Positions 1 through 6,191 of a DNA stretch of 32,807 bases are shown here, one piece after another. Where the stretch lies: the NCBI GenBank assembly GCA_015065445.1, contig SVQF01000011.1, positions 1 to 32,807 of the forward strand. Reading direction: 5' to 3'. Under the pieces are notes generated by a model. That model was not told the DNA's origin, ran no database searches, and was given only the letters and a program-made list of their open reading frames with translations. Made by a program: the position numbers and the translations under genes. This stretch comes from Oscillospiraceae bacterium. GTDB taxonomy: Bacteria > Bacillota > Clostridia > Oscillospirales > Acutalibacteraceae. The first letter of the stretch is position 1, and every line of letters starts with the position of its first letter.

Positions 1-193
1 TAATTTTTGTTACTGACGCCGGAGAAAGATGCTCTTTTTCATTTTTGCTGTAAAGGACTTCGTTTGTGTCCATACACATAAGTATTGCGGATTTTGCTTT
101 TATACCGTCGTCTTTATCGTTTTTTGCGTAAACAGTAAATGTTACAGATACCACTAAAACGACTGTAAGTATAAAAGAAATAGCTTTTTTCAT
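1..193 (-). CDS. D-alanyl-D-alanine carboxypeptidase (DacF-like, S11 family), N-terminal part only
   Basis: Partial gene running off the left edge; 64 residues are visible. ATG at 193-191 is preceded by a GGTGAT ribosome site. Residues 1-23 form a signal peptide (MKK, hydrophobic core, cleavage near VYA). A beta-strand stretch ending in DTNEVLYSKN leads to SPASVTKI, whose S60-V-T-K63 is the SxxK active-site motif of penicillin-binding serine peptidases; the Leu/Ser-Pro-Ala-Ser context is typical of S11 D,D-carboxypeptidases. These enzymes remove the terminal D-Ala from peptidoglycan pentapeptides outside the membrane. The SxN and KTG motifs would lie beyond the window. In B. subtilis dacF heads the spoIIA operon; here it lies on the same strand about 3.5 kb downstream of sigF, so a sporulation role is only a suggestion. 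Divergent from mtaB. Confidence 0.85.
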   Translation of the reverse strand, partial: MKKAISFILTVVLVVSVTFTVYAKNDKDDGIKAKSAILMCMDTNEVLYSKNEKEHLSPASVTKI

Positions 194-225
194 AATCATC
201 ACCAATTATAATTATTCAAACAATG

Positions 226-254
226 TTGTATTAATGATATAAATTTGTTATAAT
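226..254 (+). promoter_or_regulatory. SigA-type promoter of mtaB
   Basis: TTGTAT at 226-231, a 17-base spacer and a perfect TATAAT at 249-254. The start codon of mtaB is at 282 with GAGGTG at 271-276, giving a leader of about 20 bases. The -35 is weak (TTG plus mismatches) but spacing and -10 are ideal. It lies in the 88-base divergent gap with the carboxypeptidase gene. Confidence 0.6.
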
Positions 255-281
255 AATACAAATATTTTATGAGGTGCAACA

Positions 282-1574
282 ATGAAAGCTGCATTTTACA
301 CCTTAGGTTGTAAGGTAAATCAATACGAAACAGAATATATGGCAGAACTGCTTGAAAGAGCCGGCTTTGAAATAGTTAAGCCAAGCGAGGAGGCAGACTA
401 CTACATAATAAACTCCTGTACTGTCACAGCTACTGCGGACCAGAAAACAAGGCAGAATGTAAGAAAGTTCAAACGTAAGCATCCCAAGTCTGTTGTGGTA
501 CTCACAGGATGTATGCCGCAGGCTTTTCCCGAACAGGCAAATAGTATGCAGGAGGCTGACATCGTTCTTTCAAACAAAAGTAACGACTGCATTTTAGACT
601 TAATCAACAGATACAACTGCGATAAAAACAGGATTGTAGATATTGAATTACACAAATCAGGAGATGAATTCAAGCCTTGCAATATTACAAGGTTTTCTGA
701 GAGAATTAGGGCTTTTGTAAAAATTGAGGACGGCTGCGACAGATTCTGTTCATACTGTATTATTCCGACCTCACGAGGCAGAGTGCGTTCAAAAGACCCC
801 AAAGAGTTAAAGAAAGAAATAAAAACACTCGGTGAAAACGGAATAAAAGAGATTGTTCTTGTAGGAATTAATCTGTCTTCATACGGCAAGGGCTTTGATT
901 ACAATATTGTTGACGCAGTAAAGATTTGTGCAGAAGACAAAAATATTATGAGAGTTCGCCTTGGCTCGCTTGAGCCCGACCATATTACAGGCAAAATTAT
1001 TGACGAACTTGCGAAGATAGATAAGTTTTGCCCCCAGTTTCACATTTCGCTGCAAAGTGGTTGTAACAAAACGCTAAAAGATATGAACAGGCACTATACA
1101 GCTGAAGAATACAAAGAGCTTTGCGACAATCTTAAGGCAGCATTTTCAGACTGCACGCTCACAACAGACGTGATGGTTGGATTTAATGATGAAAACGAAG
1201 ATGACTTTAGCGAGTCAAAGGCGTTTGTTAAAGAAATTGGCTTTCAGAAAGTGCACACGTTCCCCTATTCAGAGCGAAAAGGAACTGCCGCATCAAGAAA
1301 GGGCGACAATGTTCCTAAATCTGTAAAAGAAAAGCGTGCCGCCGAAATGATTAAACTCACAGACAGTATGCGTGAAGAATATATGAACAGCATAGTTGGA
1401 AGCGAAGTAACTGTACTTTTTGAAAATGCTGTTGCAAACGGTATTTATCAAGGTTATACAAAAAATTATATTCCCGTAAGAGTTGAATGCGACAGCGATA
1501 TAATAGGTAAAGAACTCAGTGTTACACTTAAAAATTATGATATAGCAAACGATTTGCTTATTGCATCACTTTAA
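282..1574 (+). CDS. mtaB: tRNA (t6A37) C2-methylthiotransferase MtaB
   Basis: A 430-residue methylthiotransferase, full length for the family. The N-terminal UPF0004 domain carries C10, C46 and C77 (auxiliary 4Fe-4S cluster). The radical-SAM motif CDRFCSYC gives C152, C156 and C159. A C-terminal TRAM-like domain covers about residues 370-430. The start MKAAFYTLGCKVNQYE and the SRGRVRS stretch are characteristic of MtaB rather than MiaB or RimO. It converts N6-threonylcarbamoyladenosine-37 to its 2-methylthio form in tRNA-Lys(UUU) and so supports decoding accuracy. It is monocistronic as far as can be seen. Its last 17 bases overlap the 3' end of the convergent GHL10 lipoprotein gene. The start is fixed by GAGGTG five bases upstream. 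Confidence 0.95.
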   Translation: MKAAFYTLGCKVNQYETEYMAELLERAGFEIVKPSEEADYYIINSCTVTATADQKTRQNVRKFKRKHPKSVVVLTGCMPQAFPEQANSMQEADIVLSNKSNDCILDLINRYNCDKNRIVDIELHKSGDEFKPCNITRFSERIRAFVKIEDGCDRFCSYCIIPTSRGRVRSKDPKELKKEIKTLGENGIKEIVLVGINLSSYGKGFDYNIVDAVKICAEDKNIMRVRLGSLEPDHITGKIIDELAKIDKFCPQFHISLQSGCNKTLKDMNRHYTAEEYKELCDNLKAAFSDCTLTTDVMVGFNDENEDDFSESKAFVKEIGFQKVHTFPYSERKGTAASRKGDNVPKSVKEKRAAEMIKLTDSMREEYMNSIVGSEVTVLFENAVANGIYQGYTKNYIPVRVECDSDIIGKELSVTLKNYDIANDLLIASL

Positions 1575-2763
1575 GCATATTCTCAACTTCTTTTTTGCAC
1601 AGTTTATTATCAAGGCAACCGTATGAAAATACATAAAAACCACGTACTTCTTCTATTTTTGACAAATAAGTTATCTGTCGCATTATGATATTATCGTTGT
1701 TTTTGAATTCATTAATAATGCTTTTATCTTCCTGAGCGGCGTATTTATCTGCTTTACCTGCCTTATAAAGCGGCAGACCTATATATAATGGCTTATTGGT
1801 AATTCCTACCCATTTTTTTACGGTAAACATAAACGGCTGATAGATATTTCTGAAACCGAAATAGATCTGAGGGCAAATATAATCGCAAAATCCGTCATCA
1901 GAAGCCCATTTTTCAACATCGGCATACAGTGTTTCGTAGTCATTCTTTATATTAGAGGCAGGGCTGATGCCAAATTTTACGTTGCTGTTTATTTCTTTTA
2001 TGTGTGTGTAAACCTCTGAAATCATATTGTTAACACAGTAACGGCGAAAGTCAGCAAGGTTCTTTTTTCCGCCGTTGTTTACATATGCTTTGTACTCTTT
2101 ACTATCAATCTTTTTACTTTTAACAGGATAAAAATAGTCGTCAAAATGAATGGAGTCAACAGGATAATTTTCCGCTATCTCACCTGCTCCGTCTACAATC
2201 AGTTCTATAACATCTTTGCTTGCAGGATTAAAATATATTCCTTTTTTAGTGACGTACACATTGGACTTTTTTTTACTGTTATACCACACTTTCGCCATAT
2301 TGTTATCGGCAAGAGAGTCAATATCGTTACTGTTACTGACTCGGTATGGATTAACCCAGGCTTCTATCTTTAAGCCGTTATCTTTAGCAGCATTACACAT
2401 TATACTAAGCGGGTCGTACGAAAGCTTATCACCCTGTTTTTTTACTGCATAAGAACTTGACGGATAATAATCAGACTCATACAAAGCGTCAGCAAACGGA
2501 CGCACCTGAACGGTAACCGTATTAAATCCCATTTCAGCTACTCTTTTAAATGCGTCTTTAATGCTTTTTGTAAATTCTTCTGAGCGTCTTCCCTTAATCA
2601 TATCCGACAGTTCATAGTATGTAAACCACACTGATTTAACATAATCCGAGTCATATTTAATTATAGACGCATTTTCAGTTGTGAATTCAGTATTTACCGC
2701 ATCTAATGAACATGCGGACATTAAAAAGCAAAACAATACAGTTATAAGTATAATTTTTTTCAC
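1558..2763 (-). CDS. Lipoprotein with glycosyl-hydrolase-like 10 (GHL10, DUF187) domain
   Basis: The chosen start is GTG at 2763-2761, because a lipoprotein signal follows directly (VKKIILITVLFCFLMSAC, lipidated Cys18); upstream in-frame sequence does not look coding. AAAGG lies about ten bases upstream. The 401-residue product has VKSVWFTYYELSDM, GFNTVTVQVRPFADALY, EAWVNPYR and HFDDYFYP, which are hallmarks of the GHL10 TIM barrel (PF02638). That family consists of secreted or lipid-anchored putative glycosidases linked to cell-wall glycan turnover; the substrate cannot be read from the sequence. The gene overlaps mtaB tail to tail by 17 bases and is divergent from the zinc-ribbon gene, with 46 bases between the start codons. 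Confidence 0.85.
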   Translation of the reverse strand: MKKIILITVLFCFLMSACSLDAVNTEFTTENASIIKYDSDYVKSVWFTYYELSDMIKGRRSEEFTKSIKDAFKRVAEMGFNTVTVQVRPFADALYESDYYPSSSYAVKKQGDKLSYDPLSIMCNAAKDNGLKIEAWVNPYRVSNSNDIDSLADNNMAKVWYNSKKKSNVYVTKKGIYFNPASKDVIELIVDGAGEIAENYPVDSIHFDDYFYPVKSKKIDSKEYKAYVNNGGKKNLADFRRYCVNNMISEVYTHIKEINSNVKFGISPASNIKNDYETLYADVEKWASDDGFCDYICPQIYFGFRNIYQPFMFTVKKWVGITNKPLYIGLPLYKAGKADKYAAQEDKSIINEFKNNDNIIMRQITYLSKIEEVRGFYVFSYGCLDNKLCKKEVENMLKVMQ

Positions 2764-2809
2764 TTGAACACAGCCTTTAATTGTAGTATCATATATAAGA
2801 GGTGTACTT

Positions 2810-3100
2810 ATGGAATACAGATTAGGAAATTTCAGAAAAATCAAATCAAGCGGCGAAACAGTTGAACTCACCTGCCCCAAATGTAATAAGAAAGTAAATA
2901 TGTCGCTTTATTCAAACGGTGAAATCAAGCTTAAGGCGGAACTCCCGTTTGTTTCAACCGGAAGTGTGTACTTTCTTATCTGCCCCTCCTGTGCAGGAAT
3001 TTTCGGCGTGGATGAAAACCGTGCCAAGACCTTCGACAAAGGTGACAAGCTCGCTATTGGCAACTTTGATTTAAAAGAACTTGATAAGTTTGAAGTTTAA
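2810..3100 (+). CDS. Small zinc-ribbon-like protein, unknown function
   Basis: A 96-residue soluble protein I do not recognise as a named family. Two CxxC knuckles, CPKC (C22, C25) and CPSC (C58, C61), are 32 residues apart and would make one four-cysteine zinc site or a rubredoxin-like knuckle. Lys-rich and beta-prone between them; no signal peptide or membrane segment. AAGAGGTG at 2797-2804 is a good ribosome site for ATG 2810. It is followed after 27 bases by a lipoprotein gene on the same strand, so the two are probably co-transcribed. TTGAAC (2764-2769) and TATCAT (2787-2792), 17 bases apart, could be a promoter but would leave almost no leader. Confidence 0.75.
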   Translation: MEYRLGNFRKIKSSGETVELTCPKCNKKVNMSLYSNGEIKLKAELPFVSTGSVYFLICPSCAGIFGVDENRAKTFDKGDKLAIGNFDLKELDKFEV

Positions 3101-3127
3101 TCTTTTATAATTATATGAGAGACTGTA

Positions 3128-3640
3128 ATGAAAAAATTACTTATTATTTTAAGTGTGACAGTGCTTATCGTAACTGTGTTTGCTGCATGCTCTGGTAAAC
3201 AGACAGAAAACGCTGAGCCAACTACTGTCAATATTGAAGATGTTGAAATTAAGAGCGGCGAAGTCAAAGCAGGAACTTACACTAACGAAACGCTTGGATT
3301 TAAGATTTATCTTCCCAAGGGATACAACGTTCAGACAATGGGCGACCTTGTTCTTGACCCCGATAATCTCGATATTCCCGATTATGACTACTTTATTGCA
3401 AGCAATGCAAATTCCGTTTCTGTGACTATTAGCAAGAGCGAAAGTAAATCCAAAAACAAATCTGAAAAAAAGTATTCAATCGGCAATTTTGAATACTCGG
3501 TTACAGAAAAGAAAGAAAAAAAGGTTTCTACCACAACTTTCTCTGCGTCTCACAAGGACAAAACGGTAGTAATAGAGTTTTCGGGTTTCACTTATGAAGA
3601 ATCAATAAAGTTCATTGAAAAGAATTTTAAAACATTATAA
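3128..3640 (+). CDS. Small lipoprotein, unknown function
   Basis: 170 residues. Residues 1-20 are a signal sequence ending in a lipobox (VFAAC, Cys21), followed by a polar linker. The mature part (about 55-170) is a compact beta-rich domain beginning with a YTNETLGFKIYLPKGY stretch, a pattern I associate loosely with PsbP-like or DUF-type small lipoproteins. I cannot assign a function. It is unusually rich in Lys and Ser in the middle (SKSESKSKNKSEKK). GAGAGA at 3117-3122 serves the ATG. The gene ends directly before a bidirectional terminator shared with sigF. Confidence 0.8.
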   Translation: MKKLLIILSVTVLIVTVFAACSGKQTENAEPTTVNIEDVEIKSGEVKAGTYTNETLGFKIYLPKGYNVQTMGDLVLDPDNLDIPDYDYFIASNANSVSVTISKSESKSKNKSEKKYSIGNFEYSVTEKKEKKVSTTTFSASHKDKTVVIEFSGFTYEESIKFIEKNFKTL

Positions 3641-3641
3641 A

Positions 3642-3670
3642 AATAACGGCAGGTAACACCTGCCGTTATT
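3642..3670. terminator. Bidirectional hairpin between lipoprotein gene and sigF
   Basis: A perfect 13-bp inverted repeat (3642-3654 and 3658-3670) with a 3-base loop lies exactly between convergent genes. The sigF stop codon (3666-3668) is inside the right arm. The minus-strand side has a modest T-rich tail (TTTATAATG) and the plus-strand side only a short one, but strength and position fit a terminator serving both directions. Confidence 0.8.
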
Positions 3671-4322
3671 TCATTAATTCACGTAGTTTTAACAGTATTC
3701 TTTTTTCTTTTCTCGAAACCTGAACCTGTGAAACGCCAAGCATTTTTGCTGTTTCGGTCTGAGTTTTGCCGTCATAATATCTTAGTTTTACAAGTCTTTT
3801 CTCTGATTCATCCAGTTTATCGGTTGCTTCAGCTATTGACATCCTCTCAATAATTTCATCACCACGGTCGTCGGGTATGTCAAGATTATCTTCTCCGTCA
3901 TCATAAAACACGCTGAGAGACTGAACAGGAGTAAGAATAGAAAGAACTTCTGATAATTCGCAAACTTCAATTTCTGAAAGTTCTGCAAGTTCATTAATTG
4001 TTGGCTCTCGGAAATTATTACTTAAAAACTTTTCTTTTATTTTTTGAACTTTTAAAGACTTTTCTTTAAGTGATCTCGAAACTTTTATTGTTCCGTCATC
4101 TCTGAAAAGCCTTTTTATTTCGCCCATAATTACTGGAACGGCATATGTTGAAAATGCAAAGCCTTTGGTTTCGTCGAAATTATCCGCTGCTTTAATAAGT
4201 CCGACGCAACCAGCCTGATACAAATCGTCATAGTCAATTCCCCTGTTTCTGAATCTGTTGGCTATTGAGTGAACAAGTCCGAGATTGTTTACAATAAACT
4301 TTTCTCGCTCGGTTTCTACCAT
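3666..4322 (-). CDS. sigF: RNA polymerase sigma factor SigF (SpoIIAC)
   Basis: A 218-residue sigma-70 family factor lacking region 1. Region 2 includes YQAGCVGLIKAADNFDET and FSTYAVPVIMGEIKR (core binding and -10 recognition). Region 4 at the C-terminus has a helix-turn-helix (TETAKMLGVSQVQVSRKEKR). Family and position after SpoIIAB identify it as the first forespore-specific sigma factor, held inactive by SpoIIAB until septation. It starts inside the end of spoIIAB (7-base overlap ATGGTAG), which suggests translational coupling. SigG is the closest alternative on sequence alone; the operon decides for SigF. Confidence 0.95.
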   Translation of the reverse strand: MVETEREKFIVNNLGLVHSIANRFRNRGIDYDDLYQAGCVGLIKAADNFDETKGFAFSTYAVPVIMGEIKRLFRDDGTIKVSRSLKEKSLKVQKIKEKFLSNNFREPTINELAELSEIEVCELSEVLSILTPVQSLSVFYDDGEDNLDIPDDRGDEIIERMSIAEATDKLDESEKRLVKLRYYDGKTQTETAKMLGVSQVQVSRKEKRILLKLRELMK

Positions 4323-4750
4323 TGACTTTTACCGTTTATCTTTTTAATCAGAGTTACTGTTGTTCCTTTACCGCTTGCCGAAGAAACTTTTACCCTGTCG
4401 CAGAATGACTGCATAACAGTAAAACCAAGCCCTGCCCTGTCGCCCTCTCCGGTTGTGAACAGAGGCTCCATTGCCTGATTTATGTTATCTATTCCAATGC
4501 CTTTGTCTTTGATTTTAATGCTGACAATATTGTTTTGCAGCACCTGTGATGTTATGTAAATTTTGCCGTCGCTGTCTTTATACCCATGTACAATTGAATT
4601 TGTAACCGCTTCACTTACAGCGGTTTTTAAATCGGCAAGTTCCTCAATTGTAGGGTCGAGTTGTGAAACAAATGCAGAAACAACTACTCTGCAGAACCCT
4701 TCGTTAATACTTTTTGCATTAACCGTAAGTTTAAATTCGTTTAAAATCAT
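4316..4750 (-). CDS. spoIIAB: Anti-sigma F factor and serine kinase SpoIIAB
   Basis: 144 residues, normal length. GHKL ATPase fold: N-box EAVTNSIVHGY (E47 and N51, matching the B. subtilis catalytic pair E46/N50), G1 box DKGIGID (82-88), and G2 box GDRAGLGFTVM. It binds sigma F as a dimer and phosphorylates SpoIIAA, in the cytoplasm of the pre-divisional cell and forespore. AAAGGAG lies 8 bases upstream of the ATG, within the end of spoIIAA; the gap to spoIIAA is 2 bases. It overlaps sigF by 7 bases. Confidence 0.96.
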   Translation of the reverse strand: MILNEFKLTVNAKSINEGFCRVVVSAFVSQLDPTIEELADLKTAVSEAVTNSIVHGYKDSDGKIYITSQVLQNNIVSIKIKDKGIGIDNINQAMEPLFTTGEGDRAGLGFTVMQSFCDRVKVSSASGKGTTVTLIKKINGKSQW

Positions 4751-4752
4751 AG

Positions 4753-5064
4753 TTACGACTCCTTTAATATTACAATTCTTGACAGTCCGCTGAGTTCCAT
4801 AAGTTTTTTTGTCTGTGGCGTTATTCCTCTTACCTCTACGCTGCCTTTAAAATTTTGCATAAGACGGTATCTGCCCATAATCAGTCCTATTCCCGACGAA
4901 TCCATAAAACTTACGTTTTTAAAATCGAGTATCAGATGTTTTGGCTTTTTAAAGCTTATTACGTTGTCAATTTTCTCACGTATAGCAGAGGCAGAATGAT
5001 GGTCTATTTCGCCTATTAAATAAGCAATAAGCAAATCTCCGCTTGACTCTATCGTTACATTCAC
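4753..5064 (-). CDS. spoIIAA: Anti-anti-sigma F factor SpoIIAA
   Basis: STAS-domain protein, 103 residues from the GTG at 5064-5062. I prefer that start because GGAGAG lies 7 bases upstream; the only longer in-frame option is a TTG at 5079 that sits within the T-run of the upstream hairpin and has no ribosome site. GEIDHHSA and FMDSSGIGLIMGR are diagnostic. The first Ser of DSSG (S56 here) aligns with the Ser phosphorylated by SpoIIAB. When dephosphorylated by SpoIIE it binds SpoIIAB and frees sigma F. First gene of spoIIAA-spoIIAB-sigF; dacF does not precede it. Confidence 0.93.
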   Translation of the reverse strand: MNVTIESSGDLLIAYLIGEIDHHSASAIREKIDNVISFKKPKHLILDFKNVSFMDSSGIGLIMGRYRLMQNFKGSVEVRGITPQTKKLMELSGLSRIVILKES

Positions 5065-5077
5065 ATAGCATCTCTCC

Positions 5078-5120
5078 AAAAAAATAAATCAATCTGCTAT
5101 ATTTATAACAGATTGATTTA
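5078..5120 (-). terminator. Rho-independent terminator after folC, containing a possible spoIIA -10
   Basis: Perfect 12-bp arms (5085-5096 and 5109-5120) with a 12-base loop, followed on the minus strand by seven T (5084-5078). It ends the valS-folC transcript. The loop contains TATAAA on the minus strand (5107-5102); a transcript from it would begin near 5095, inside the second arm, and so could not form the hairpin. Confidence 0.82.
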
Positions 5121-5126
5121 ATGTAA

Positions 5127-5138
5127 TTTGCCGAAAAA
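5127..5138 (+). promoter_or_regulatory. Candidate Spo0A box upstream of spoIIAA
   Basis: TTTGCCGAAAAA differs at one base from the Spo0A box core (TTTGTCGAA) and lies 63-74 bases upstream of the spoIIAA start, in the folC-spoIIAA gap. It overlaps where a -35 would be for the minus-strand TATAAA at 5107-5102. Spo0A control of spoIIA is established in Bacillus; the site here is inferred from sequence only. Confidence 0.45.
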
Positions 5139-5147
5139 TAAGTTTTA

Positions 5148-6191
5148 TCATATTAAATTTATTATTTCTCGAATTAAATAAAATGACCCGCATATTAATG
5201 TAGGTTGATACTTTAATACTTCCGAAGTGTTATTGCACACTGTTACATTCCTACAGTACTTTTGTGCTATTTCAGAAAGTTCTTTTGCCGACATTGAACG
5301 TGAATTATCCGGAGTAACAGCGATTATTTTACTGCACTTTGGAGCAATTAAAGATAAATAAGCCTCAACATCTTTATCTTTCATCATTCCTATAACAGCT
5401 GTTTCACCGCTGATTTTTGCCTCAAGCATTCTTGCAGCGGCAAAGTTATGTCCGCCGTCAAGAAGTATACCGTTTCTGATTTCCTGTCTTGCGGGAAGAT
5501 TTACAAGTTCTGTAACGTTACCGATACCGAGTTCACTAAGCACTGCGTTAACAAGACATAAATTATCGTTAATTTCGCCTGTAATCAATTTTTTACACTT
5601 GTTATCAAAGTGGTTGCGTAGTTCTGCGTTATAAAGAAAGCAAACAGAATTTTCTCTTAAAATACCGCTTTTTTCTTCAGCAATTTCTTCCACTGTATTG
5701 CCGAGGAAATTTGTATGGTCAAGCGAAATAGAAGTAATAACAGAGATATTTTTTTCTTCTACGTTTGTGCAGTCGCCTTTACCGCCCATACCGCATTCAA
5801 CAACAGCATAGTCAACAGATGAATCCGCAAAATACTTATACATTATTGCTGTAAGGAATTCAAATTCGGTACAATCGTTTTCAGACCAGGAGTCAACCAG
5901 AGATGCAAAAGTATCTTTGCTGATAAACTCGCCGTTTATCTGTATCTGTTCTCTGTAATCAAGCACCCATGGAGATGTAAACAGACCCGTTTTATATCCT
6001 GCATCGGCAAGTGCTTTTGCAATAGTTGATGCAACTGTGCCTTTACCGTTAGTTCCTGCAACATGAATTATTTTGTATTTATTTTGCGGATAACTCATTT
6101 TTTTAAGCAGGTCTTTAATACGACTAAGCCCCGGCTTGATGCCGAGGCTTTGTTTGTTTGTCATATACTCAAGTGCCTGAGAATAAGTCAT
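5148..6191 (-). CDS. folC: Compact folylpolyglutamate synthase / dihydrofolate synthase FolC
   Basis: A Mur-ligase-family ATP enzyme that adds glutamate to folates (and in many bacteria makes dihydrofolate). Visible are the P-loop AGTNGKGT (45-52), TSPWVLDYREQIQINGE, the VECGMGGKGDCTNV segment (131-144), SLDHTNFLGNTVEEIAEEKSGI, and the C-terminal LLDGGHN (243-249) and GSFYLI (335-340). At 347 residues it is clearly shorter than the usual 420-440. The missing part lies between EEKSGI and LLDGGHN, where the end of the central ATPase domain and the linker normally sit; frame and core motifs are intact. Its ATG shares one base with the valS stop (TAATG), so translation is coupled. A strong terminator follows. 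Confidence 0.88.
   Translation of the reverse strand: MTYSQALEYMTNKQSLGIKPGLSRIKDLLKKMSYPQNKYKIIHVAGTNGKGTVASTIAKALADAGYKTGLFTSPWVLDYREQIQINGEFISKDTFASLVDSWSENDCTEFEFLTAIMYKYFADSSVDYAVVECGMGGKGDCTNVEEKNISVITSISLDHTNFLGNTVEEIAEEKSGILRENSVCFLYNAELRNHFDNKCKKLITGEINDNLCLVNAVLSELGIGNVTELVNLPARQEIRNGILLDGGHNFAAARMLEAKISGETAVIGMMKDKDVEAYLSLIAPKCSKIIAVTPDNSRSMSAKELSEIAQKYCRNVTVCNNTSEVLKYQPTLICGSFYLIREIINLI

Noticed and set aside
401-889. Minus-strand frame of 162 codons inside mtaB
   Set aside because: Shadow of mtaB; it covers the radical-SAM motif of the real gene and lacks a credible start.
3081-3111. Promoter for the lipoprotein gene (TTGATA and TATAAT)
   Set aside because: The 19-base spacer is long, and the predicted start would fall in the ribosome site of the gene; co-transcription with the preceding gene is simpler.
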